DNA of 64,000 nucleotides from NCBI GenBank assembly GCA_964517495.1, contig CAZFER010000004.1, positions 92,236-156,235 on the forward strand, written 5' to 3'. The notes under the pieces are model-generated. The model worked only from the letters and a program-made list of their open reading frames with translations, did no database searches and was not told where the DNA came from. Shown here piece after piece: positions 8,807 to 17,374 of this stretch. Both the position numbers and the translations under genes were made by a program. The stretch is from CAZFER01 sp964517495. Lineage in GTDB: Bacteria > Hinthialibacterota > Hinthialibacteria > Hinthialibacterales > Hinthialibacteraceae. Position 1 is the stretch's first letter. Each line of letters opens with the position of its first letter.

Positions 8807-10915
8807 ATGACACAACAATCGACAGTTTACTTGAATCTCTTTTGGCATCAGCATCAGCCCTGGTATGTTTCACCGGGTGAAAAAACAGCCATCATGCCGT
8901 GGGTGAGGCTGCATGGAATCAAGGATTATTATGATATGGCTGAGTTATGCCAACGATTTGAGGGTTGGAAGCAAACCATTAACCTGGTTCCATCCTTACT
9001 TGAGCAAATTCAACTGTTTATCGATAATAAAATTACCGACCACGCATGGGATGTCAGCCTGAAACCTGCAAATGAACTCACATATGATGACAAGATATAT
9101 ATCCTGCAACGTTTTTTTGACGCTCATTATCCCCGATTGATTCATCCTTTTACCCGATACGATGAATTGTACAAAAAGAGAGGATCTTCAGCCGAAAAAG
9201 CCTGTCATCATTTCTCCACTGAGGATTTTCGGGATTTGCAAGTGTGGTTCAATTTGGCTTGGTTTGATCCGATTTGGAGAGAGGATCCGCAATATCCTCT
9301 CAAAACCCTGGTGGATAAACAACGTGGATTTAGCGAGGATGAAAAGCAACAGGTTTTGAATTTTCAAAAGGAAGTTTTGAGAAAAATAATTCCCATTCAT
9401 CGGGATATGCAACAAAAAGGAAGTTTGGAACTGACCTGTACGCCCTATTTTCATCCCATATTGCCGCTTTTGTGTGATACTTCCATCGCGAAAGTTTCCA
9501 ATCCTCATGATCCGGTGATTGAACCACCCTTCGCCCATCCTGAAGATGCGGAATGGCATATAAAGGAAGGACTGGATTTTTTTGAAAAGGTTTTTGGATA
9601 TCGTCCGGAAGGAATGTGGCCATCGGAAGGCTCTGTTTCAGATGCGGCGTGCGCTTTGATGGCAAAAATGGGCGTTCGATACTTCGCGACCGATGAACAA
9701 ATCCTTTTTCGATCCAAAGCAACGCATGGGTTAGATTTGCAAGATCGATCCAACTTATTTCGGCTTCATCGCCTGGAGACAGAGCAAGGGGAACTGGATT
9801 GTATTTTTCGTGATCATGGCCTGTCAGATGGAATTGGCTTTCAATATGCCAATATGTCCGCCACGCAGGCCGCCAAAACCTTTATAAATCATTTAAAAAA
9901 CATTGGAAAAGGATGGCAGGATTCTCAACCTCCATTGGTTAATGTTATTTTGGATGGGGAAAACTGTTGGGAATTTTATCCCAACGACGGGCATGATTTT
10001 CTGAAATATACCATCGAGGGAATATTAAAAGACGATCAGATTATCCCCATCACAGTGCCGGAGTATCGTGAATTGTTTCCCCCTCAGCCAACCTTAAAGT
10101 CAATATTTCCAGGGTCTTGGATCAGTCATAACTTCCGAATTTGGATCGGGCACCATGAGGATAACACCGCATGGAATCACTTGCGCGATGCGCGAAATGC
10201 TTTGCAGCAGGAGGGAAGCCGGCTTGATCCCGCTATAAAGGATGAATGTTGGAGGTTGTTGCATATCAGTGAAGGCAGTGATTGGTTTTGGTGGTATGGT
10301 GATGAAAACCAATCCACCATGGATTTCCTCTTTGACCAATTGTTTCGCACCCATCTCATAAAGCTTTATGAATTATTGGAACTGCCTGTTCCTGAGAACT
10401 TATACCGAGCAATTAAACAACCCAAAGCAGTTGATAAAAGTGGAGGAATTCTGTTTCAGAATCCATTGGATGATCAAGTCGCACAGGGTTATTACAAATG
10501 GATTGGCGCAAAGCACTTTTCGTCTGAAGAAACAGGGGGAGCCATGCACCAAGCAAATGGTGATCAATATGATCTGTATTATGGACGGGAAAACAGCCGT
10601 TTGTGTTTTGCGATTCATTCCTCGATATGGAATAAAGAGAACCAACCATCGCCGGTTACACTCAAAATAACAAAACCGTTAATGAAAGATATACCGCTTA
10701 CCGAAAATCAGGAGGGATGCCATATCGAGACTACTGACGATGGAATAGATGCGTGGGTTGATTTGGAACAAGCAGGGATTAAGCCGGATCAGGAAATTTG
10801 GTTCTTTTTGTTGGTTGAAAATGGAGATTCTCAAACCATCTCCATTCCATCCGGTTCAGAATTGCATGTGCAAGGGTATACCCCTTCGAATGCCGGTTTA
10901 TACTGGTTTATCTAG
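8807..10915 (+). CDS. GH57 family alpha-amylase-type glycoside hydrolase
   Basis: This 702-residue protein is a GH57 (beta/alpha)7-barrel enzyme. The N-terminal FWHQHQPWY block, the nucleophile motif GMWPSEGSVSDAA with Glu274 and the general-acid motif ILDGENCWEFY with Asp383 are all present, so it should be active. The helical domain DWFWWYGDENQS follows. The C-terminal 150 residues form a beta-rich region resembling that of GH57 amylases and amylopullulanases. No signal peptide is visible, so it probably acts on glycogen in the cytoplasm, either trimming or transferring alpha-1,4-glucan. GGAGGT lies 5 nt before the ATG. The exact specificity (amylase, 4-alpha-glucanotransferase or pullulanase) cannot be settled from motifs alone. 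Confidence 0.92.
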   Translation: MTQQSTVYLNLFWHQHQPWYVSPGEKTAIMPWVRLHGIKDYYDMAELCQRFEGWKQTINLVPSLLEQIQLFIDNKITDHAWDVSLKPANELTYDDKIYILQRFFDAHYPRLIHPFTRYDELYKKRGSSAEKACHHFSTEDFRDLQVWFNLAWFDPIWREDPQYPLKTLVDKQRGFSEDEKQQVLNFQKEVLRKIIPIHRDMQQKGSLELTCTPYFHPILPLLCDTSIAKVSNPHDPVIEPPFAHPEDAEWHIKEGLDFFEKVFGYRPEGMWPSEGSVSDAACALMAKMGVRYFATDEQILFRSKATHGLDLQDRSNLFRLHRLETEQGELDCIFRDHGLSDGIGFQYANMSATQAAKTFINHLKNIGKGWQDSQPPLVNVILDGENCWEFYPNDGHDFLKYTIEGILKDDQIIPITVPEYRELFPPQPTLKSIFPGSWISHNFRIWIGHHEDNTAWNHLRDARNALQQEGSRLDPAIKDECWRLLHISEGSDWFWWYGDENQSTMDFLFDQLFRTHLIKLYELLELPVPENLYRAIKQPKAVDKSGGILFQNPLDDQVAQGYYKWIGAKHFSSEETGGAMHQANGDQYDLYYGRENSRLCFAIHSSIWNKENQPSPVTLKITKPLMKDIPLTENQEGCHIETTDDGIDAWVDLEQAGIKPDQEIWFFLLVENGDSQTISIPSGSELHVQGYTPSNAGLYWFI

Positions 10916-10928
10916 AAAGGAAACGGCA

Positions 10929-11720
10929 ATGTTACGACTATTAATTGTCTTTTTTACACTGGCTCAAATGATTCATGTCGGGTATGCCCAAACAGATTCT
11001 GAATTGGAATCCGCCCGCATTCCACCGCGTACGGTATTAGAGCGAGTGCAAAAGGCTTTCAATGAACTCCATGATATGCAAACCACGTTGAAGCAAATCG
11101 TGCGAAAACCATCCGGCGAATATGAACAAGTGTGGGCGAGTGTGGCTTTGGTCAAGACTGGGACCTCAGAGGAAACCATGCAGGCATCCATGCTGCTAAA
11201 AATATATGATCAACCCATCCACGATGATGATTTTGTAATTCAATCATTCCAAAATAGTGATAAAAAGGAGTCAGCTCCCCAACCGAAGAAAATCGTGTTT
11301 ACCGATCAATCCCGCCGGCTTTTTACGTATGAGACGGAAGCCAACGCCTTGACTATTGAATGGCTTAACGAAAGTGGGCCTTTGCCAGAATTTATGCAAT
11401 TGGCAGGATTTTTGGAACTGGATTTGGATCAGTTGGAAGAAAAAGTGTATTTGGATGACGATGTTTACCGTCAAACCATTGATTCATTATCATGTTACCG
11501 GGTTAGAATGGTTCCCAAAAAACGATTAAGTGAAGTGGAGCCGGATCGTATCATCTGGGTGGATCGTGAAACCAATTTACCTAAACAATTGACCATTGAA
11601 GGGGATTTAAGAATTATTGTTGAATTTGGTGACTATGAGCTGAACAAGGGAATTTCGCAAGAATCCATCATTCCGGAGATCCCAGCGAATCCACAAATTA
11701 CTGATTTAACCGTGCAATGA
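10929..11720 (+). CDS. Secreted LolA-like protein
   Basis: The likely start is the ATG at 10929, after AGAAAGGAAA and 13 bp past the GH57 stop. An upstream in-frame start would lie inside the GH57 gene and would bury the signal peptide. The 263-residue product begins with MLRLLIVFFTLAQMIHVGYAQ, a clear signal peptide. The rest has LolA/LolB-like periplasmic features: an initial helix (VLERVQKAFNELHDMQTTLKQ), then alternating strands including RRLFTYE, CYRVRMVPK, DRIIWVDRETNLPKQL and DLRIIVEFGDY. Such proteins bind lipids or lipoproteins in the periplasm, or have a related fold of unknown role. It ends the same-strand cluster and converges on the EutN genes. Confidence 0.7.
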   Translation: MLRLLIVFFTLAQMIHVGYAQTDSELESARIPPRTVLERVQKAFNELHDMQTTLKQIVRKPSGEYEQVWASVALVKTGTSEETMQASMLLKIYDQPIHDDDFVIQSFQNSDKKESAPQPKKIVFTDQSRRLFTYETEANALTIEWLNESGPLPEFMQLAGFLELDLDQLEEKVYLDDDVYRQTIDSLSCYRVRMVPKKRLSEVEPDRIIWVDRETNLPKQLTIEGDLRIIVEFGDYELNKGISQESIIPEIPANPQITDLTVQ

Positions 11721-11728
11721 TTGAACGA

Positions 11729-12043
11729 TTAAGAAAAATCCCTGCCGGAATCGGAGGCGCGGAGTACGATAGTTCCATCACACTCCACTTCATCGATAAT
11801 CCCCATCACCATTTCCTTGATGGGGGCGATTTTAAGGCCGAACACACTTCGGGCAGCCCCCGGGGCTCCTCCTAGCAATACCAATTCCCCAATACCGGCT
11901 CCCACATAATCGACAGCGACGGTTGCTGGTCCCTGGCTCTTGCCATTAGGGTTGATAGGCTCAACGAGCATTAGTTTGCGCCCGTCATAGGAATCATGTT
12001 TTAGAGTGGATACTATATTACCGACCACACGTGCTAATTTCAT
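11729..12043 (-). CDS. EutN/CcmL-family microcompartment vertex protein (third of three)
   Basis: This 104-residue protein belongs to the BMC-P (Pfam EutN_CcmL) family of pentamers that cap the vertices of bacterial microcompartments. The family start MKLARVVGNIVSTLKHDSYDGRKLMLVEPI and the core VAVDYVGAGIGELVLLGGAPGAARSVF are diagnostic. The GAGxGExVxxxxGxxAR loop shapes the pentamer. The C-terminus extends past the usual VDEVEC end with TIVLRASDSGRDFS. Its ATG overlaps the TGA of the preceding eutN gene in the ATGA arrangement, so it is translationally coupled. No BMC-H shell protein or encapsulated enzyme lies in the window. Confidence 0.93.
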   Translation of the reverse strand: MKLARVVGNIVSTLKHDSYDGRKLMLVEPINPNGKSQGPATVAVDYVGAGIGELVLLGGAPGAARSVFGLKIAPIKEMVMGIIDEVECDGTIVLRASDSGRDFS

Positions 12044-12318
12044 GGTTTGTTATCCGTCGACATGCTATCGACAATCCCAACAATGGTGGCATCCGAAGGC
12101 ATTTTGTGATTATCCCATATTTCCCCGGCGTCACCTCCATCGACGTAATAGACAGTCTCTCCCAGGCCAGTACGATTATCAGGATCAATGGCGATAATGG
12201 GTTTTCCAAAGGGTTTTCGGTGTTGATCCATGGGTTGGATCACACAGAATTTCATCCCGTTAAAACTGTGATGCTTTTGGGTGGCCCAAAGCGAGCCAAT
12301 GACAGTGGCCAGGTTCAT
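12040..12318 (-). CDS. EutN/CcmL-family microcompartment vertex protein (second of three)
   Basis: This 92-residue BMC-P protein starts MNLATVIGSLWATQKHHSFNG and carries the AIDPDNRTGLGETVYYVDGGDAGEIW core and the ending ATIVGIVDSMS. The Asp-Pro-Asp variant of the AVD strand and the GLGE turn are common in EutN relatives of Planctomycetes and Verrucomicrobia. It is coupled by a 4-nt overlap to the next gene and lies 14 nt after the preceding one. It differs clearly from both neighbours, so the three may form distinct pentamers rather than a recent duplication. Confidence 0.92.
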   Translation of the reverse strand: MNLATVIGSLWATQKHHSFNGMKFCVIQPMDQHRKPFGKPIIAIDPDNRTGLGETVYYVDGGDAGEIWDNHKMPSDATIVGIVDSMSTDNKP

Positions 12319-12332
12319 TTTTATTTATAACC

Positions 12333-12641
12333 TCACGCCGGGATCATCTCTTCCGTTTTGCGATAGATGATCTCGCCCTCCAGTTCAAGTGAATCAGTGA
12401 TCGCCATAATGACAGCATCAACCGGCAGCCCTTCCGTTATTTCGGTCAAACGGGCTGAAGAGCCTGTCGCACAAACCACGATCTCTCCCTTGCCCGCTCC
12501 CACTGAATCAACCGCTACAACGAATGAACTGGTTGGTTCAAGTTGAAGCGAAACGTGTTGAACCAATAAGAGTTTCAATCCGGCTAATTTGGGGTCTTTT
12601 TGGGTGGCAACAACGGTTCCAACAACTTTGGCTAAGAACAT
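12333..12641 (-). CDS. EutN/CcmL-family microcompartment vertex protein (first of three)
   Basis: This 102-residue BMC-P protein starts MFLAKVVGTVVATQKDPKL, followed by GLKLLLVQHV, the core VAVDSVGAGKGEIVVCATGSSAR, and DAVIMAITDSLELEG near the end. A GAGGAGTTT ribosome-binding site precedes the ATG. It is 32 nt or so downstream of the acetyltransferase gene and leads the run of three vertex genes. Confidence 0.94.
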   Translation of the reverse strand: MFLAKVVGTVVATQKDPKLAGLKLLLVQHVSLQLEPTSSFVVAVDSVGAGKGEIVVCATGSSARLTEITEGLPVDAVIMAITDSLELEGEIIYRKTEEMIPA

Positions 12642-12673
12642 GCCAAACTCCTCATTTATTATGTAATGGTTCG

Positions 12674-13186
12674 TTAGGATGATTCTGCATGGTGGGCCGG
12701 TTGGTTAAGGATGGAGGATTGAACCGTTTCATCACCCACCACCATGCCTACCGCAATTTCATCACAATCCGGGAATTTAAAACATTTTATACACTCGGCC
12801 CATACTTTGTGAGGGAGATGAGCACGATCCATCAATTCAAATCCATGTTTTTGGAAGAAATGGGGAATTTTCGTTAAAGCAAACACTCGAAAGATTTTTA
12901 ATTCACGTGCTTCGTCCAAACATTGTTCAATCAATTGTTTGCCCCAGCCTTTTCCTCGTCCATAATGGTCGACCACCAGGGATTTGATTTCCGCCAAATC
13001 TTCCCAAACAATATGTAACGCCACGCATCCATGAACGGTTCCATCCTCTTCCCACACCCAAAAATCCCGTACGTTATCATACAGTTCACTCAATGAGCGG
13101 GGTAGCATGAAACCTTCATGCATATGGTTGTCGATCAATTGCTTGATTCGGCGAATATCGCTAACGCAGGCTTTACGAATTCCCAT
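12674..13186 (-). CDS. GNAT N-acetyltransferase, ArgA-like
   Basis: This protein of about 170 residues has the GNAT acetyl-CoA fold. The motif-A region EIKSLVVDHYGRGKGWGKQLIEQCLDEA contains the pantetheine-binding R-x-x-G-x-G/A pattern, and an IPHFFQKHGFELMDR segment follows. The C-terminal CIKCFKFPDCDE cysteine cluster is characteristic of the short NAT-only N-acetylglutamate-synthase-like group, which acetylates glutamate for arginine synthesis. The start is placed at the ATG at 13186 (MGIRKACVSDI); a TTG seven codons upstream is possible but lacks a better ribosome-binding site. It leads a probable four-gene operon with the EutN genes, a pairing I cannot explain from known microcompartments. 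Confidence 0.82.
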   Translation of the reverse strand: MGIRKACVSDIRRIKQLIDNHMHEGFMLPRSLSELYDNVRDFWVWEEDGTVHGCVALHIVWEDLAEIKSLVVDHYGRGKGWGKQLIEQCLDEARELKIFRVFALTKIPHFFQKHGFELMDRAHLPHKVWAECIKCFKFPDCDEIAVGMVVGDETVQSSILNQPAHHAESS

Positions 13187-13334
13187 AATACTCACATCGT
13201 CTTCCAATAGCGCTTGAACAATCTATTTTAACACAATCCCTTCATATCACAATCCAGTTAATGCAAACAAAGTTAAAGGAATTAAGTAACTCTCCCATTC
13301 TTTTAAGCTTTCAACTCAAATTCAATAACATAAA

Positions 13335-13349
13335 ATGATAAAATATCAT
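13335..13349. promoter_or_regulatory. Small AT-rich palindrome upstream of pseudopilin gene
   Basis: ATGATA-AAA-TATCAT is a perfect 6+6 inverted repeat lying about 60 bp before the pseudopilin start, in the divergent intergenic region. It could be an operator, but AT-rich palindromes this short also arise by chance. Confidence 0.25.
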
Positions 13350-13408
13350 CTTGTTCTTCATCAGGAGTGAAATAAAATGGAATAACAATATTTATGAGGA
13401 GGCTTTTC

Positions 13409-14032
13409 ATGGCCGTGTTTCAAGCCAAGGGTTTTACCTTAATCGAACTATTAATTGTGGTCGCCATTATTGGAATCCTGGCTGCCATTGCCGTACCTAA
13501 TTTTCTGAATGCTCAAACACGAGCGCGAATTGCCAGAACCAATGGGGATTTGCGAACCATTGGTATGGCGATGGAGCAATACTTTGTGGATCGAGGGAAA
13601 TATCCCAACAATACGGTGCGCAATGGCCGTGCAGATTTGACTGTTGATTTGTGGGATTTAACCACTCCGGTGGCGTATATATCCAGTGTTGACTTTAAGG
13701 ACATTTTCAGAGCCCGACGAGGTGACACCGGAAATAATGTGGAAAGTTATCTTTATTTCAATTATTATTTTGAAAATGATCCATTAAATGGGGGAAATTG
13801 GATTAATCGCATAAGCCGTAAAGATTTAAGTACTCAAGGTTATTGTCTGGCCAGCTGGGGGCCGGATCGATTGCAAAACGCCATCGAGTGGGTTTATATC
13901 CAAACCGCGGATGGCAATCCCCAAGGTGCGCGTAATCGAATTTATCATCCCAGCAACGGTCTGGTTAGTTCTGGCGATATTGGGCGATGGGGCGGCAATG
14001 TACCGGGTGTACCTATCACCGCTGGAGGATAA
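13409..14032 (+). CDS. GspG-like type II pseudopilin/prepilin
   Basis: The protein has a short class III leader ending in Gly (MAVFQAKG), then FTLIELLIVVAIIGILAAI, with Glu5 of the mature protein intact. This is the signature recognised by prepilin peptidase. AGGAGG lies 6 nt before the ATG at 13409, which is therefore preferred over the ATG at 13394 that overlaps this ribosome-binding site. The globular part (about 207 residues in all) is typical of the GspG-like secreted pseudopilins that are multiplied in planctomycete- and lentisphaera-type genomes. It ends with SNGLVSSGDIGRWGG, a motif shared with the pseudopilin at 17.5 kb. It probably forms a minor pseudopilus or surface fibre. Confidence 0.92.
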   Translation: MAVFQAKGFTLIELLIVVAIIGILAAIAVPNFLNAQTRARIARTNGDLRTIGMAMEQYFVDRGKYPNNTVRNGRADLTVDLWDLTTPVAYISSVDFKDIFRARRGDTGNNVESYLYFNYYFENDPLNGGNWINRISRKDLSTQGYCLASWGPDRLQNAIEWVYIQTADGNPQGARNRIYHPSNGLVSSGDIGRWGGNVPGVPITAGG

Positions 14033-14042
14033 TCAGCCAAGC

Positions 14043-15131
14043 GTGATTAAAAATCAACCATTGAATCAATCCCCCGTACAAGCAGGTTATTCCATACCTG
14101 CCGAGTGGGATCACCATGACGCCACCTGGATCGGTTGGCCTCACTGCCAAAGCGATTGGCCCGGCAAATTTTCTGTAATTCCCTGGGCTTATGGTGAAAT
14201 GGTCCGCAAGATTGCGATGGGGGAAAGTGTACGCATTTTAGTACAATCGCCATCCCATGAAAAACGAGCCCAGCGTATATTGCAAAAAACCGGTGTCCCA
14301 TTTGATCGGGTGGAATTTATCCACCTGCAAACCAATCGGGGTTGGACACGCGATTTCGGACCTATTTTTATTCGCCGACAACACCCAAAATCTGAGAATG
14401 CCATTGTCCGTTTTCGTTTCAATGCCTGGGCCAAGTACCGTAATTGGCAGTTGGATGATCATGTTCCTGAAAAAGTATCGAAACTTAAAGGGTATTCCAT
14501 CATTCCAGTTACATATCAAGGACGTGATGTGGTGCTGGAAGGTGGCGCCATCGATGTTAACGGCCAAGGTTCATTGATCACCACAGAAGAATGCCTGTTA
14601 GATCAAAACGTGCAAACTCGCAATCCTGGATTGTCTCGCAAAAATATGGAATCCATTTTTCATGACTATCTCGGCGTCAACAAAGTCATTTGGCTGGGGA
14701 AAGGAATAACAGGTGACGATACCCACGGCCATGTGGATGACCTTTGCCGTTTTGTTTCTCCAAACCAGGTTGTCTTATGCCGTGAACCGAACATTGACGA
14801 TCCCAATTATTGGCCCTTGCAAGACAATTGGGAACGCTTGCAGGATGCTCGTTTGGAAGATGGCAGCAAATTGGAAGTCATTTCACTCCCCATGCCCAAA
14901 CCGCTCTACTTTGAAAATCAACGTTTGCCTGCCAGTTATGCCAATTTTTATATCTGCAACGCGGCGGTTTTGGTTCCCACGTTCAACGATCCAAGTGATC
15001 GTATTGCGTTGGGCATTTTAGCGGAATTATTTAATGACCGTGAAGTGATTGGCATTCATGCGGTCGATCTGGTTTGGGGATTTGGTACCTTGCACTGCTT
15101 GACTCAACAAGAACCTTCATGTCAATCTTAA
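14043..15131 (+). CDS. aguA: Agmatine deiminase
   Basis: This protein of about 362 residues hydrolyses agmatine to N-carbamoylputrescine and ammonia, an early step in making putrescine from arginine. The family blocks PAEWDHHDATWIGWPH, NRGWTRDFGPIFI, the active-site His region GDDTHGHVDDLCRF and the nucleophile Cys near the C-terminus (GTLHCLTQQ, about Cys352) are all present. A GTG at 14043, 10 nt past the pseudopilin stop, is the best start: the conserved family sequence begins about 15 residues later and the reading frame above it overlaps the pseudopilin. The ribosome-binding site GGAGG is 14 nt away, so the start is somewhat uncertain. Confidence 0.92.
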   Translation: MIKNQPLNQSPVQAGYSIPAEWDHHDATWIGWPHCQSDWPGKFSVIPWAYGEMVRKIAMGESVRILVQSPSHEKRAQRILQKTGVPFDRVEFIHLQTNRGWTRDFGPIFIRRQHPKSENAIVRFRFNAWAKYRNWQLDDHVPEKVSKLKGYSIIPVTYQGRDVVLEGGAIDVNGQGSLITTEECLLDQNVQTRNPGLSRKNMESIFHDYLGVNKVIWLGKGITGDDTHGHVDDLCRFVSPNQVVLCREPNIDDPNYWPLQDNWERLQDARLEDGSKLEVISLPMPKPLYFENQRLPASYANFYICNAAVLVPTFNDPSDRIALGILAELFNDREVIGIHAVDLVWGFGTLHCLTQQEPSCQS

Positions 15132-15218
15132 TGTGGATTAAATTTGAATTTAATAAAATATTCGTAACGTGTCAGCGATATGAATTGGAATGGGAGTGAA
15201 AACTTGTAATTGCTCCTA

Positions 15219-15264
15219 CTATTCCTCCCCCAATGAAATGGGGGAGGTTAGGAGGGGGTTAAAG
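15219..15264 (+). repeat. 46-bp palindromic repeat, copy A
   Basis: The core CCTCCCCCA-ATGAAA-TGGGGGAGG is a 9-bp hairpin, followed by a GTTAGGAGGGGG tail. The 46 bp match the reverse complement of 17375-17420 at 44 positions. The two copies therefore form an inverted pair on either side of the GH127 gene. Confidence 0.85.
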
Positions 15265-15321
15265 GATTGTGCTTCAAATGGCTAACCACTTACAAATATT
15301 CAAAATGTATATGGGAGAATT

Positions 15322-17286
15322 ATGATCATGAAAAAAATCGCAATGTTATCACTATCCTTATTATTTGCGGCTTCTATTCCGGTTAAGGCTGTTAATCAAC
15401 ATTATATGGTGAACAAAGAGCCGTTGCTGCAATCCGCCTTTGTCAAATTGCCGCTAGGCCATGTCAAACCCAAGGGGTGGCTTAAGGATCAACTGATCAT
15501 TCAATCCAATGGCCTTACCGGGCATCTCGATGATTTTTGGCCCAGCCTGGCCAAAACCGCCTGGAAGGGAATGGAAGGCGGCGAAGCCTGGGAACGAGGC
15601 CCCTACTACCTTGATGGTTTGGTTCCCCTGGCTTACTTGCTGGAAGACAAACGACTGATCAACAAAACCAAGCCCTGGATCGAATGGATTTTATCCAGCC
15701 AGCAGGAAAACGGCTGGTTTGGCCCCCCACAGAACCATGATCGCTGGCCCCTGGCTGTGGCTATGAAAGTATTGGTTTCTTATTGCGAAGCCACCGGCGA
15801 TGTTCGGGCGATGGATGTGTTGGAAAACTATTTTCGCTACCTGAAGGAACACCGTCCCGACTGGCCCAACCGTGATTGGCGCGGGGTGCGCGCCATGGAA
15901 AACGTGGTGACGGCCCATTGGTTGTACAATCGCACTGGCAATAAAGATATTCTTGATGTGGCTCATTCAATCTTTTGGCATAGCCACGATTGGACTTCCT
16001 ACTTTCTCAATTTCCCTTACACAAGCGAAGTTTTGGATATCGGCATCCATTATGGACATCCCTCCCATATCGTCAACCTGGGCATGGCGGTGAAATATCC
16101 CGGCCTGTGGTATCGCCAATCCAAAGACGAGACATATAAAGACGCTGTTTATCGTGGCATTGCTTCTCTGGAAAAGCATCATGGCCAGGTGGGAGGACGC
16201 TTTGCGGGCGATGAGCATTTATCGGGCAAACATCCTTCGCAGGGAACTGAACTATGCGGTGTGGTGGAACTGATGTTCTCGCTGGAAAATTTAGTTGGCC
16301 TATTGGGTGATACTCAGATGGCCGATCGTCTGGAATTATTGGCTTATAACAGCCTGCCAGGCACCTGCACTCCTGATTTTTGGGCACACCAATATGATCA
16401 ACAAGCCAACCAGGTGCTCTGCACCATCGAAAAACGCCAATGGAGCACCAATGGCAATCAATCCAACATTTATGGCTTGGAGCCAAACTACGGATGCTGT
16501 ACCTCCAATATGCATCAAGGCTGGCCAAAACTCGTCAAGCACCTTTGGATGGCCTCCCACGATCAAGGCTTGGCTGCCACCACGTACGGTCCATGCGAAG
16601 TCACTGCAAAGGTTGCCGATGGACAGGAGGTCACCATTCAAGAGAAAACCGACTATCCCTTTAAAGGAAAGATTACATTTGTCGTCAAAACAGAAAACCC
16701 CGTCTCGTTTCCCCTTCATCTTCGCATGCCCGGATGGGCTGAAGGCGCTGTGATTGATGTGGAAGGTACTCAATTAACCACAAAACCAGGAACCTTTACC
16801 AGGATCGAACGTGAATGGAGTGACGGCGATGTGGTTGTGTTGAATCTTCCCATGGACCTTCGCTTTGAACATCGCTATAACAAGGCGGTATCGATTATGC
16901 GCGGCCCACTTTATTATTCGCTAAAGATCAAAGAACGGTTTGAAAAGATCAAAACCTATCACGATGAATTACCGGTCCACGATTGGGCAATTTATCCCGA
17001 ATCGGATTGGAACTATGCTCTATTATTGAATTCTGAGAATCCCCAACAATCTTTTCAGGTTGAAACGAACGAAATTAGTCCGATTCCCTTCGCCCATGAC
17101 AAACCACCCGTGGTGTTGAAGGCAAAAGGCAAACAGCTGCCCGGCTGGGGGATGAAACTAAACTCAGCCGATGCTCCACCCCAAAGCCCGGTGATCTCCG
17201 ACGAACCTGAAACAGATTTGGAATTAATCCCATACGGTAACACCCGGCTTAGAATAACCGAGTTTCCTTATATGAAGGCAGATTAA
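15322..17286 (+). CDS. Secreted GH127 (DUF1680) beta-L-arabinofuranosidase-like enzyme
   Basis: This 654-residue protein has a signal peptide (KIAMLSLSLLFAASIPVKA) and the GH127 (alpha/alpha)6-barrel with C-terminal beta domains. Typical blocks are VKLPLGHVKPKGWLKDQL, WERGPYYLDGLVPLAYLL, a Glu-x-Cys motif around Glu310, and YGCCTSNMHQGWPK with the vicinal cysteines 392-393. In the characterised HypBA1 enzyme the corresponding Glu and Cys residues bind zinc, and one Cys is the nucleophile. It probably removes L-arabinofuranose or a related sugar from plant or algal polysaccharide outside the cytoplasm. GGGAGA precedes the ATG. It stands alone between two inverted palindromic repeats. Confidence 0.9.
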   Translation: MIMKKIAMLSLSLLFAASIPVKAVNQHYMVNKEPLLQSAFVKLPLGHVKPKGWLKDQLIIQSNGLTGHLDDFWPSLAKTAWKGMEGGEAWERGPYYLDGLVPLAYLLEDKRLINKTKPWIEWILSSQQENGWFGPPQNHDRWPLAVAMKVLVSYCEATGDVRAMDVLENYFRYLKEHRPDWPNRDWRGVRAMENVVTAHWLYNRTGNKDILDVAHSIFWHSHDWTSYFLNFPYTSEVLDIGIHYGHPSHIVNLGMAVKYPGLWYRQSKDETYKDAVYRGIASLEKHHGQVGGRFAGDEHLSGKHPSQGTELCGVVELMFSLENLVGLLGDTQMADRLELLAYNSLPGTCTPDFWAHQYDQQANQVLCTIEKRQWSTNGNQSNIYGLEPNYGCCTSNMHQGWPKLVKHLWMASHDQGLAATTYGPCEVTAKVADGQEVTIQEKTDYPFKGKITFVVKTENPVSFPLHLRMPGWAEGAVIDVEGTQLTTKPGTFTRIEREWSDGDVVVLNLPMDLRFEHRYNKAVSIMRGPLYYSLKIKERFEKIKTYHDELPVHDWAIYPESDWNYALLLNSENPQQSFQVETNEISPIPFAHDKPPVVLKAKGKQLPGWGMKLNSADAPPQSPVISDEPETDLELIPYGNTRLRITEFPYMKAD

Positions 17287-17311
17287 AAGGAAGTAGTTTT
17301 GCATGTGTAGT

Positions 17312-17354
17312 TCAATTCCTCTCCCAAGATTGGGAGGGCTAGGGGAGGGTTGAT
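17312..17354 (+). repeat. Palindromic repeat, related copy B
   Basis: The sequence CCTCTCCCAA-GA-TTGGGAGGG followed by CTAGGGGAGGGTT has the same hairpin-plus-tail layout as copy A. It lies head-to-head with copy C, so the two could fold into one longer structure. It could also act as a transcription stop after the GH127 gene. Confidence 0.65.
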
Positions 17355-17374
17355 AAAAAAAGTTGAGCAAAAGA

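Noticed and set aside
10749..10928. Longer N-terminus for the LolA-like protein starting inside the GH57 gene.
   Set aside because: It overlaps the GH57 frame, would bury a clear signal peptide, and a better ribosome-binding site precedes 10929.
11729..12641. Carboxysome vertex genes.
   Set aside because: No RuBisCO, carbonic anhydrase or carboxysome shell genes are in the window, and the proteins resemble EutN types as much as CcmL.
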